A stretch of 15,418 bases of DNA from QHWK01 sp035315685. GTDB lineage: Bacteria; Acidobacteriota; Vicinamibacteria; Vicinamibacterales; CAVVIG01. The stretch lies in assembly GCA_035315685.1 (NCBI GenBank), contig DATFXR010000101.1, positions 1-15,418 of the forward strand. The letters are read 5' to 3'. The translations under genes were made by a program, and so were the position numbers. Every line of letters begins with the position of its first letter. Within the stretch, counting starts at the first letter, position 1. The notes beneath the pieces are model-generated. The model saw nothing but the letters and a program-made list of their open reading frames with translations. It was not told the origin of the DNA and made no database searches. Shown piece after piece: positions 1 to 6,971 of the stretch.

Positions 1-468
1 ACCGTGCCTGGACCGTTCGGCGGCAACATGGACTACGCGTCGATGGGTGCTGGTGTGTCGCTGATGCTGCCGGTCAACGAGCCGGGCGCGCTGCTGTTCA
101 TGGGCGACGGGCACGCGCGGCAGGGCGAGGGTGAAGTTGCCGGCACTGGACTCGAGACTTCGCTCGACGTCGAGTTTCGGGTCGATCTCGTGAAAAAGAA
201 GGCGATCGGCTGGCCGCGCATCGAAACCGATACGTTCGTGATGACGCTCGGCAGCGCGCGGCCGTTGATCGAGGCGTTCCAGCACGCGACGACCGAGCTA
301 CAGCGGTGGCTGATGGCCGACTACGGACTCACCGAGCGGGGTGCGCAGACGCTGCTCGGGCAGGCGGCCGAGTACGAGATCGCCAACGTCGTCGATCCGA
401 ATTTCACCGTCGTGGCGAAGATCCCGAAGGGGGTGTTGCCGCGACGGAGCCCCCCGGCGGCGCGCTGA
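1..468 (+). CDS. Acetamidase/formamidase family protein, C-terminal part (5' end outside window)
   Basis: The frame is open from base 1 (a Thr codon) and ends in TGA at 466-468, so only about 155 C-terminal residues are visible and the start is missing. The GTG at position 4 is probably an internal Val, not a start. The piece carries the motif GDGHARQGEGE (bases 103-135), preceded by PGPFGGNMD and LMLPVNEPGAL. These match the C-terminal catalytic region of the FmdA/AmdA family, zinc-dependent enzymes that hydrolyse short amides such as formamide or acetamide to acid plus ammonia. Family members are usually 300-400 residues, so roughly the second half is present. No signal peptide can be judged. 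The substrate cannot be told from sequence, since many family members in this kind of genome are uncharacterised. A small dyad follows the stop. Family assignment is confident; substrate is unknown. Confidence 0.88.
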   Translation, partial: TVPGPFGGNMDYASMGAGVSLMLPVNEPGALLFMGDGHARQGEGEVAGTGLETSLDVEFRVDLVKKKAIGWPRIETDTFVMTLGSARPLIEAFQHATTELQRWLMADYGLTERGAQTLLGQAAEYEIANVVDPNFTVVAKIPKGVLPRRSPPAAR

Positions 469-472
469 TGTG

Positions 473-488
473 AGCGGCAGTGTCCGCT
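473..488. terminator. Small hairpin just after the amidase stop
   Basis: AGCGG (473-477) and CCGCT (484-488) form a perfect 5-bp stem with a 6-base loop, starting 5 bases after the TGA. There is no T-run, so it is a weak candidate for 3'-end formation and could be chance in GC-rich DNA. The rest of 469-585 shows no gene that I can support. Confidence 0.2.
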
Positions 489-585
489 GAGCCGGCCTGA
501 CGCGCAAACGCCTCGTACGACGGCGGCGACTGTACGCAAATCGGCGCCGATGCGAGCGCGATGGGCGTCGCCAGCGCGAGAGCGG

Positions 586-795
586 CTAGACGCTTTCGAC
601 GGCGTGGTCGAAGGAAGCCCTCCACAGCTTCGCTTCGTCCATGGCGACAATGGGGCTGCCAAACGATTCGGTGCGCAACGTCTCGGCGCCGCGGACCACG
701 CGGACGCGCCAGTTCTCAGCGATCGAATCTTTCAGCAGCACGCAAGCCGTGCCGTCTGGAAGGTGCCACAACCGAGCGAGCGGGACTTCAACCAT
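586..795 (-). CDS. Small hypothetical protein (69 aa)
   Basis: It starts with ATG at 795 (minus strand) and stops with TAG at 586. I do not assign a function. The 69-residue product opens MVEVPLARLWHLPDGT and has alternating hydrophobic and charged stretches (WRVRVVRG), with several Trp residues, no signal peptide and no membrane segment; it looks like a small soluble beta-rich protein. Codon third positions are GC-rich as in the neighbouring genes, and the composition is ordinary, unlike the Arg/Ser/Pro-rich shadow frames around it. No strong Shine-Dalgarno sequence is visible upstream. It lies alone between the amidase (opposite strand) and a repeat element, and is codirectional with the MBL-rhodanese gene some 265 bases upstream. 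It could be non-coding, but reads better than any competing frame here. Confidence 0.6.
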   Translation of the reverse strand: MVEVPLARLWHLPDGTACVLLKDSIAENWRVRVVRGAETLRTESFGSPIVAMDEAKLWRASFDHAVESV

Positions 796-887
796 TGATT
801 CGAGTCGAGCGACGAGTTGGGGGATGAGCTGAACTGTAACACAGATGAGCTGGCGCTGCGACAGCTTTCAGCTGGCGGCGTTGTAAT

Positions 888-966
888 AAACCGCAGAGAC
901 CGCAAAGACCGCAGAGCTTCTTTTGGACAGGAGGATTCTCTGCGGTTTCTGCGTTCTCTGCGGTTT
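888..966. repeat. Inverted repeat made of tandem CCGCAGAGA-type nonamers
   Basis: The left arm (888-916) is AAA followed by three nonamers of the type CCGCAGAGA (891, 900, 909). The right arm (938-966), read on the minus strand, is AAA followed by CCGCAGAGA, ACGCAGAAA and CCGCAGAGA. The arms match at 26 of 29 positions and are separated by about 21 bases. Read on the minus strand the region gives LCG-LCG-LCG and AEN/AET repeats, a low-complexity shadow rather than a protein. It sits 95 bases beyond the stop of the MBL-rhodanese gene and 93 bases ahead of the 69-aa gene start. The remaining parts of 796-1060 show no gene. The design resembles the other three repeats in this window. Confidence 0.85.
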
Positions 967-1007
967 CAATCACGCTTAGAACATTGCGATCGCGTTGAGG
1001 GGGACCC

Positions 1008-1035
1008 CGTGCCGCGGGTGACGGGCACCGGCACG
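1008..1035 (-). terminator. Candidate hairpin downstream of the MBL-rhodanese gene
   Basis: CGTGCCG (1008-1014) and CGGCACG (1029-1035) form a perfect 7-bp GC-rich stem around a 14-base loop, 26 bases past the stop codon of the minus-strand gene. No U-tract follows on the minus strand, so intrinsic termination is not assured. It could be a Rho-independent-like pause or mRNA end stabiliser, or chance. Confidence 0.25.
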
Positions 1036-1060
1036 ATCGTGAGCATGAAGTCCCATCGTT

Positions 1061-2458
1061 TTAGGCAGCTTCGACCGGAAGGTGGGCAGTTTCCCACGCG
1101 GCAAGCCCGCCGGCGATCTCGCTGATGCGCGAGAAACCCTGTCGCTGCAGCAAACTGGCGGCGATTGACGACCGATAACCGCCAGCGCAGTAGACGAGCA
1201 GCGGACGATCGGTGGGCAGCTCTCGGAACCGCTGAGCGAGCTGGCTGAGGGGAATGTTCACGCTGCCGGCTACGAATTTCGTCCCGCGCTCGGTCGGCGT
1301 CCGCACGTCGACAGCCAGCGCCTCACCGCTCGCCAGCTCTTCGGCGGCCAGCGACGGGCTCACGCGATCGATCGTCGCCGTGAGATCCGGCCGCGTCTCG
1401 AGGCTGCGCAACCCGGCGTCGTTCAAGTAGCCGACGATGTGGTCGAAGCCGATGCGACCGAGGCGGAGCGCCGACTCCTGTTCGCGTCCTGGATCCGCGA
1501 TGATGACGATCGGCCGCTCGCGATCGAGCATCGTACCCGCCCACGTCGCGTACTGGCCGCCGAGGCCGATGTTGATGCTGCCAGCGAGGTGCGCGGCGGC
1601 GAATTCCGCGGGGTCGCGCGTGTCGAGGACCTGGCCTCCCGTGCGCTGGACGGCCAGGACGAGTTCGAGCGTCATCGCGTTGAGCTCGCGCGCCAGGGCC
1701 TGGTCCAGGGTCGGCCGTTCCTTTGTGTTCAGGACGGCGTCGTAAGTGAAATACGGCGGCGCGTCGGGCTGATCCGCGGTGATGAGGTCGATGAAGGCGG
1801 TTTTCGTCATCGGTTGCAGCGCGTAGTTCGTGCGGCGCTGCTCGCCAATCGTCGACACGGTCTCCTTGCTGAGGGCTTTACCACAGAGCGACCCGGCCCC
1901 ATGCGCGGGATAGATGAGGCTTGCGTCGGGGAGTGTCAGCAGCTTGTCGCGCAGTGAGTCGTAGAGCAGGCTCCCCAGGTCGGTCGCCGACCAGCCGAGC
2001 GCGGCCCGGAGATCCGGGCGCCCGACATCGCCGACGAACAGCGTATCGCCGGTCAGCACCGCGTGCGGCTGGGTGTCGCTGCGATCGAGATCGTACACGG
2101 CAATCGATACCGACTCCGGCGTGTGCCCTGGCGTCTCGATTGCCTGGAGCCGCACGCGTCCGAACTCGACCCGGTCGCCGTCGCGCAGCGGCGTGAACGC
2201 GTACTCCGCCTTGGCCGCCGCCCCCAGATAGATCGTCGCGCCCGCCCGATCGCGCAGCTCGAGATGGCCCGCGACGAAGTCCGCGTGGAGGTGCGTGAGG
2301 AAGACGTGCGCGATCCGCAGGCCGTGTTCCTCCGCGAACGCAAGGTATCGATCGACGTCGCGCTGGGGATCGACGACCGCCGCGATCCTGGTCGTTTCGT
2401 CGGCGACGATGTACGAAGCGTGCGCGAGGCAGTTCAGGTAAAACTGATGAAGAATCAT
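1061..2458 (-). CDS. MBL-fold persulfide dioxygenase-like protein fused to two rhodanese domains (CstB-like)
   Basis: The 465-aa protein has three parts. Residues 1-240 are a metallo-beta-lactamase fold with THLHADFVAGH (H56, H58, D60), TPGHT (H112), TGDTLFVGDVGRPD (D138) and YPAHG (H186), the pattern of ETHE1/CstB-type Fe(II) persulfide dioxygenases. Residues about 260-350 are a rhodanese domain whose active loop reads ADPGRE (321-326) and lacks the catalytic Cys. Residues about 370-465 are a second rhodanese domain with the loop CAGGYRS (C424). In S. aureus CstB the same order oxidises low-molecular-weight persulfides to thiosulfate or sulfite during sulfide detoxification. The protein is probably cytoplasmic, with no signal peptide. 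The ATG at 2458 lacks a strong ribosome site. The gene is divergent from an exported amidohydrolase and has no visible CstR/CsoR-type repressor beside it. The fold and fusion are certain; the exact sulfur substrate is inferred. Confidence 0.92.
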   Translation of the reverse strand: MILHQFYLNCLAHASYIVADETTRIAAVVDPQRDVDRYLAFAEEHGLRIAHVFLTHLHADFVAGHLELRDRAGATIYLGAAAKAEYAFTPLRDGDRVEFGRVRLQAIETPGHTPESVSIAVYDLDRSDTQPHAVLTGDTLFVGDVGRPDLRAALGWSATDLGSLLYDSLRDKLLTLPDASLIYPAHGAGSLCGKALSKETVSTIGEQRRTNYALQPMTKTAFIDLITADQPDAPPYFTYDAVLNTKERPTLDQALARELNAMTLELVLAVQRTGGQVLDTRDPAEFAAAHLAGSINIGLGGQYATWAGTMLDRERPIVIIADPGREQESALRLGRIGFDHIVGYLNDAGLRSLETRPDLTATIDRVSPSLAAEELASGEALAVDVRTPTERGTKFVAGSVNIPLSQLAQRFRELPTDRPLLVYCAGGYRSSIAASLLQRQGFSRISEIAGGLAAWETAHLPVEAA

Positions 2459-2487
2459 GGGTCAGAATGCTGTGCGGCTCTGGCTCA

Positions 2488-2493
2488 AGTATA
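2488..2493 (-). promoter_or_regulatory. Possible -10 box for the MBL-rhodanese gene
   Basis: On the minus strand TATACT lies 30 bases upstream of the ATG at 2458, inside the 175-base divergent gap 2459-2633. It fits a sigma-70 -10 hexamer well, but no convincing -35 sits 16-19 bases before it (that stretch is GC-rich). For the plus-strand gene the only hint is TTGACC at 2552-2557, with no good -10 partner. Confidence 0.35.
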
Positions 2494-2622
2494 CGGGAGC
2501 CGGGGGAGCCGGCGCGACTTCAGACGGCATGACACCATGGCCGGCGTTTTCTTGACCGGTCCGCCGGAAGCAGCTGGGTCTGGAGGAGGCGAGGCGAGGA
2601 TTCGTGCGGCCGGTTTTATCGC

Positions 2623-2627
2623 GGAGG
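2623..2627 (+). promoter_or_regulatory. Shine-Dalgarno site that favours the ATG at 2634
   Basis: GGAGG at 2623-2627 is spaced 6 bases from ATG 2634. This supports that start over the in-frame GTG at 2604, which would add ten Arg-rich residues ahead of the export signal. Confidence 0.6.
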
Positions 2628-2633
2628 CGCCCG

Positions 2634-4343
2634 ATGGGTAGATATACACGCGGTGAGTTTCTGGGGTTCGGCGCCGCGCTCGCCGGGGCGCTCGCGCTCG
2701 GGAGGCATCCGAGCGCCGAACAGCCGGCGCCGCAGCCTCCTGCCGCGGTGCCCTCGGCCGAACCCGACGTGATCGTGGTCAACGGCCGCCTGCTGACGAG
2801 CGACGCGGCGTTGCCGCGAGCGCAGGCCTTCGCAGTGAAGAACGGCCGATTTGTCGCAGTCGGGTCGACGGCGGATGTACGGAACCTGGCGACCGCGCGC
2901 ACCACCGTCATCGACGCGCAGCAGATGACCGTTGTCCCCGGCTTCATCGACGCGCACTCGCATCCGAGCGGTGTCGACGAACTGTTCGGCGTCAACACGA
3001 ACCTGCGGACAGTCCGCGAGATTCAGGCGGCAATCAGGCGGAAGGCGGAAACCAGCGCGCCCGAAATCTGGATCAACGGGTTCATGTTCGACGACACGAA
3101 GCTCGATCGGCCGCTGACACGCAAAGACCTGGACGAAGCGACGACCGAGCACCCCGTTTCGGTGGAGCATCGGGGCGGCCACACGACCTTCTACAACAGC
3201 AAGGCGTTCGAGCTCGCGGGCATCACCAGAGACACGCCCGATCCGCCTGACGGCCGCTTCTTCCGCGAGAATGGCGAGCTGAACGGTCGCGTGGCCGAGA
3301 ACGCACGCGCCGTGTTCGAGCGGGTCGGCAAGCGGGAGCCCTTCACCGCGGAACAGCAGCGCGACCGCGCGCGCCAGGGAATGGCGCACATGTCGAAGCT
3401 CTTCAACGCGGCCGGCCTGACCTCCGTGCACAACGCCGCGACCAGTCAGGAGCAGATCCTCGCCTACGAGGACTGCAGCAGGAGCGGCGAGCTCACGCAC
3501 CGTGCCTACATGATGGTCTTCGGCCTGTCGCCGGCGTATGCCGGGCTGAAGGCGGCGAACATCTACACCGGCTTCGGCGACGAGTGGATCCGCGTCGGCG
3601 GCGTGAAGTTCGTCGCCGATGGCTCCGCGTCCGAACGCACGATGCGCATGAGCACGCCGTTTGTCGGCACGAACGACTACGGCATCCTGACGATGACGCA
3701 GGATCAGATCCACGAAGCTGTCGACGACGCGCACACCCACGATTTTCAAGTCGGGGTGCATGCCAACGGCGACGTCACCATCGACATGGTGCTGAAGGCC
3801 TACGAGCGCGCGCTGCAGAAGTGGCCCGACCCGAACCGGCGGCACCGCATCGAGCACTGCACGCTGGTCAATCCGGACCTGATCCGCCGGATCAAGGCGA
3901 GCGGCGCGATTCCGACGCCGTTCTGGACCTATGTCTACTATCACGGCGAGAAATGGACGCAGTACGGCGATGACAAGGTCGCGTGGATGTTCGCGCACAA
4001 GTCGTTCCTCGACGCCGGCATCCGCGTGCCCGGCGCGTCGGACTACACGCCGGGCCCGTTCGAGCCGCTGATGGCGATCCAGAGCATGGTCACGCGCAAG
4101 GACTACAGGGGGCGCGTGTGGGGCGCGGCGCAGAAAGTCACGGTCGACGAGGCGCTCACGATCGCGACCATCAACGGCGCCTACGCGTCCTCTGAAGAGC
4201 AGCTGAAGGGATCGATCACGGCGGGCAAGCTCGCCGACTTCGTCGTGCTCGAAAAGGATCCGCACGACGTCGATCCCGATCAGATCATGAACATCAAGAT
4301 CAACCGGACGGTCGTCGGCGGGAGGACGGTCTACGGCGCGTAG
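2634..4343 (+). CDS. Exported YtcJ-type amidohydrolase (Amidohydro_3 family)
   Basis: The product has 569 aa from ATG 2634. Residues 1-30 form an export signal (YTRGEFLGFGAALAGALALG) that resembles a Tat signal, but the second Arg of the twin-Arg pair is Gly. The catalytic part is a typical amidohydrolase barrel: VVPGFIDAHSHP (H108, H110), HRGGHTTFYNSKAFELAGI, VKFVADGS (K325, the usual bridging Lys position), GVHANGD (H376), RIEHCT (H407) and ASDYTPGPFEP (D470), then the C-terminal composite-sheet motif AGKLADFVVLEKDP. YtcJ-like proteins are metal-dependent hydrolases of poorly defined amide, imide or carbamate substrates. All expected metal ligands are present, so it should be active. It is divergent from the MBL-rhodanese gene and convergent with the kinase gene, so probably monocistronic. 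Family is confident; substrate is unknown. Confidence 0.92.
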   Translation: MGRYTRGEFLGFGAALAGALALGRHPSAEQPAPQPPAAVPSAEPDVIVVNGRLLTSDAALPRAQAFAVKNGRFVAVGSTADVRNLATARTTVIDAQQMTVVPGFIDAHSHPSGVDELFGVNTNLRTVREIQAAIRRKAETSAPEIWINGFMFDDTKLDRPLTRKDLDEATTEHPVSVEHRGGHTTFYNSKAFELAGITRDTPDPPDGRFFRENGELNGRVAENARAVFERVGKREPFTAEQQRDRARQGMAHMSKLFNAAGLTSVHNAATSQEQILAYEDCSRSGELTHRAYMMVFGLSPAYAGLKAANIYTGFGDEWIRVGGVKFVADGSASERTMRMSTPFVGTNDYGILTMTQDQIHEAVDDAHTHDFQVGVHANGDVTIDMVLKAYERALQKWPDPNRRHRIEHCTLVNPDLIRRIKASGAIPTPFWTYVYYHGEKWTQYGDDKVAWMFAHKSFLDAGIRVPGASDYTPGPFEPLMAIQSMVTRKDYRGRVWGAAQKVTVDEALTIATINGAYASSEEQLKGSITAGKLADFVVLEKDPHDVDPDQIMNIKINRTVVGGRTVYGA

Positions 4344-4362
4344 AGAGTTGTAAGACCGATCA

Positions 4363-4399
4363 GCGCATACGGTTGGTTGGGTGGGCGACCGCATGGCGC
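4363..4399. terminator. Candidate bidirectional hairpin between convergent genes
   Basis: GCGCATACGGT (4363-4373) pairs with ACCGCATGGCGC (4388-4399), with one bulged base and one mismatch, around a 14-base loop. It fills much of the 59-base gap between the convergent stops at 4343 and 4403, the expected place for a shared terminator. There is no T-run on either side. Confidence 0.35.
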
Positions 4400-4402
4400 A
4401 GG

Positions 4403-6859
4403 CTAGTCGGGCATCGCAGAATCCACGGCGTCCACGCCAAATGCCGAACGCCCGCCCAGCGCGACGACGAAGCCATAGATCGCCAGTGCGAACACCATCG
4501 CCAGGATCAAGTAGGAGGGTCCTGCGTACCAGACGTTTGGATCGAGTGTCATCGGGACGTGCGTCATCAGCCGCTCGAAGATCAGAGTCACGTAGGCCGC
4601 CAGAAGTCCCACCTGGAGGAACAACGTCGCGGCGAGCGCGGCCAGAGCCAGCGCGAAGGCCAGGTCCCAGACGAGCGGCGCTGTGCTCGGTCCCAGCGTC
4701 GCGCCGAACTGCAGAGGCGCGATCAGCAGTACCCACAATGCGGTCGCGACCCGTGGCTTCCGGACGATCAACCGAAGGACGACGAGGAAGAGGAGCCCGG
4801 CAAGCGTGAACTGCAGTGCGTCGGTCAGGTCGAACGCAAGCGCCGCGGCGACATGTCTCGACGAACGGATGCTTTCCAGTGCGGGCGCGACGAGGATCTC
4901 GGGCGCGGCGCAGCCCATCACCTGGCAGCGGCCGATGAGGAGCACGAGCCAGGCGATGCCCGCCAGCAGTCCGGCCAGCACGTCGCGGCCTACGAGCGGA
5001 TCACGTATACGTCCGGCCCAGAGGCTCGTCCATGACGTAAGCATGGTCGGCCACAGCCGCTGCGCGTGCGGCGCCATGGCGACGTACACGAGTGACGCGA
5101 AGGCCGACCAGACCAGCGCCCACCCGCTGACGCCGAGCAGGTAGGCGATCTCGTCGAGCCCGGAGGGTACGTGATGTCCCCGCAGCAGTGCGAAGAGCAC
5201 ACCGCCGATAGCGGTGAAGATGGCCAGCTTTCGTGCGCCGTCGCGGTCGACGCGGCCCGCGCGGCGATTGCGGCGCGCGAGCGTGGCCGCCACCGCGATC
5301 GCCAGAACGATTGCACTCCACAACAGCGCTTCGGCGACGACCGGTCGGCGTGATATCAATACGTTGCGCGGCGCCGGCCGCCAGATCGGGTTGTCGCTCA
5401 CTTCGAAAAAAACCGGTGAATTGCCAAGACTCGCGGCAGTTACGCCCACTGTCGTCGAGGTTCCCGGCTTCTTCTGCCAGTAAAACCGCTGGTCATGAGG
5501 CACGAGAATCGCGCGATCGCTCGTTGCCGGGATGAACTCACGCTGGTCGAGCCCGGCTTCACGGAACAATCGCGACCAATCGGCTGGCGCTTGCGCACGG
5601 TCCGGTGCGATGTCCCGGATCGAGGCGATGCGGACGAGACGCCCTGTGGGATCAATCACGACGCTCGCCATGCCGGGTAGATTCGCCGCCGGATCGTCTT
5701 CGGTCACCAGGTGGAACAAGTTGCCGGGCACGAGATACTGCGGGCTCTGACGATACGCGAACCGAATCTGGATCGAACGGTCGCTGCCCTTCGCTCCGGT
5801 CGTGAAGCCGAACTCGCTGTCAGCCGGAATTTCCCCGCCAATCCCGGCGAGCAGTGCCGTCGATCGATCGGCAAGCACCTCGGGTGGCTTTGGGATGTCG
5901 GACGGCGCTACGGTGAAGAAGTGGGCGCGTGGAGTGACGGCCAATGTGCCGCCGATTGTCGCCGCGAGCATGATCCATGCGACGGCCGGGCGCAGCGTCC
6001 CGGTCGGGGTGAGGTGGGTGATCGCGTCGGTCCCGGTACCGTCTGATGCGGAGAACGGGGGTGGAACCTCCCGCGGGGCGGGAAGAGCCTTTTCGACCGC
6101 GAGTGCGGACGAAGGGCGTTTCGCCAGATCGGACTGGAGACAGCGCGCAACGACGTCCGCGATATCAGCGTCGAGCTCTGTTAACTGCGGACGCCGATCG
6201 CCGGCGAGCAGACTCGGTGCGGCGTGGAACGGATGTCCAACGAACAGCTCGTACAGGACGAGGCCGATCGCGTAGATGTCAGTGCGCTCGCTCACGCGCC
6301 CGCCGGCGCGCTGCTCGGGCGCCATGTATCCTGGCGTGCCAGCGGATTCGCGAGTGGACGTGTCGTCGGCCGGCACGGCGATGCCGAAGTCCATGATGCG
6401 AATCCGTCCGCGGCCGTCGACCATGATATTGGCCGGCTTGAGATCGCGATGGAGAACGCGCTGGTCGTGTGCGGCCGCGATCCCCGCGCAGAGTTGCCTG
6501 GCGATGTCCAACGCCTTCTCACGCGGCAGCGGTCCGATGCGGCGGAGCAGCGACGCGAGCGTCTCGCCGTCCACGTACTCCATCGACAGGTAGTGCCAAC
6601 CGTCGGCGTCGCCGATGTCGTAGACGCGGCATACGTTCGGGTGCGCGATGCCGCGCGCGAGGCGGACTTCACGCACGAACCGTTCAATGGCGTGGTTGCC
6701 GTGCCCAGCCGGCGCGGCGAGCAGCTTGAGGGCAACAGGTTGCTGGAGTCGAAGATCGTCGGCGCGATAGACTTCGCCCATCGCGCCACGTCCCAGCCGG
6801 TTCACGATTCGATAGCGGCCAGCGAATATGTGGCCGGGCTCGAGCCGCGCGTCATCCAC
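4403..6859 (-). CDS. Serine/threonine protein kinase with extracytoplasmic domain and multi-helix membrane tail
   Basis: The 818-aa protein starts with GTG at 6859, with AGGA seven bases upstream. Residues 14-260 are a complete Hanks-type kinase: glycine loop GRGAMGEV (23-30), VALK (K45), E64, HRDLKPAN (137-144; D139, N144), DFG (157-159) and APEQ (180-183). All catalytic residues are present. A first membrane helix is at about 291-310. Residues 311-505 look extracytoplasmic (motifs GMASVVIDPTGRLVR, DWSRLFREAGLD, DQRFYWQKKPG). About eight further hydrophobic helices follow from 508 to 802. There are no PASTA repeats. From memory, similar kinase plus sensor plus membrane tails occur in Acidobacteriota, but the tail has no assigned function. 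It probably phosphorylates cytoplasmic targets in response to an external or membrane signal. The gene lies 112 bases downstream of the galactosidase stop, separated by a long palindrome. Confidence 0.9.
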   Translation of the reverse strand: MDDARLEPGHIFAGRYRIVNRLGRGAMGEVYRADDLRLQQPVALKLLAAPAGHGNHAIERFVREVRLARGIAHPNVCRVYDIGDADGWHYLSMEYVDGETLASLLRRIGPLPREKALDIARQLCAGIAAAHDQRVLHRDLKPANIMVDGRGRIRIMDFGIAVPADDTSTRESAGTPGYMAPEQRAGGRVSERTDIYAIGLVLYELFVGHPFHAAPSLLAGDRRPQLTELDADIADVVARCLQSDLAKRPSSALAVEKALPAPREVPPPFSASDGTGTDAITHLTPTGTLRPAVAWIMLAATIGGTLAVTPRAHFFTVAPSDIPKPPEVLADRSTALLAGIGGEIPADSEFGFTTGAKGSDRSIQIRFAYRQSPQYLVPGNLFHLVTEDDPAANLPGMASVVIDPTGRLVRIASIRDIAPDRAQAPADWSRLFREAGLDQREFIPATSDRAILVPHDQRFYWQKKPGTSTTVGVTAASLGNSPVFFEVSDNPIWRPAPRNVLISRRPVVAEALLWSAIVLAIAVAATLARRNRRAGRVDRDGARKLAIFTAIGGVLFALLRGHHVPSGLDEIAYLLGVSGWALVWSAFASLVYVAMAPHAQRLWPTMLTSWTSLWAGRIRDPLVGRDVLAGLLAGIAWLVLLIGRCQVMGCAAPEILVAPALESIRSSRHVAAALAFDLTDALQFTLAGLLFLVVLRLIVRKPRVATALWVLLIAPLQFGATLGPSTAPLVWDLAFALALAALAATLFLQVGLLAAYVTLIFERLMTHVPMTLDPNVWYAGPSYLILAMVFALAIYGFVVALGGRSAFGVDAVDSAMPD

Positions 6860-6880
6860 CCGATGATCCTAATAGAGTTG

Positions 6881-6970
6881 GTGTGTGGGACCGATGGGCC
6901 CATGGGGTGGGTAGGGGAGGACCGATCGGTCCCACCCCACCAACCCTATGGGCCTATCGGTCCCACACAC
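6881..6970. repeat. Spacerless 90-bp palindrome built of GGGACCGAT-type nonamers
   Basis: The element is symmetric about 6925/6926, with the perfect core GACCGATCGGTC at 6920-6931. The two 45-base arms match at 39 of 45 positions, and two of the mismatches are G-U pairs in plus-strand RNA. From 6887 each arm reads as four G-rich nonamers (GGGACCGAT, GGGCCCATG and so on) followed by CGAT. It starts one base after the galactosidase stop codon (6972-6974) and ends 21 bases before the kinase start, filling nearly the whole gap. Possible roles are a terminator or mRNA-stabilising hairpin for the galactosidase transcript, a barrier ahead of the kinase gene, or a mobile repeat. Confidence 0.9.
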
Positions 6971-6971
6971 T

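Noticed and set aside
404..625. Minus-strand frame of 73 aa with a signal-peptide-like start
   Set aside because: It overlaps the amidase 3' end and the 69-aa gene, has a GTG start with no support, and its remainder is Ser/Pro/Arg-rich shadow sequence.
888..966. CRISPR-like appearance of repeated CCGCAGAGA units
   Set aside because: Units are 9 bp, tandem without spacers and inverted in the second arm; no cas gene is near.
788..973. Minus-strand frame giving AEN/AET and LCG repeats
   Set aside because: It is the translation of the nonamer inverted repeat at 888-966, low in complexity and without a protein-like remainder.
2616..4736. Long minus-strand open frame (706 aa) opposite the YtcJ-type amidohydrolase
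   Set aside because: Arg/Val/Asp-rich composition typical of antisense frames in GC-rich genes; the plus-strand frame has all catalytic motifs.
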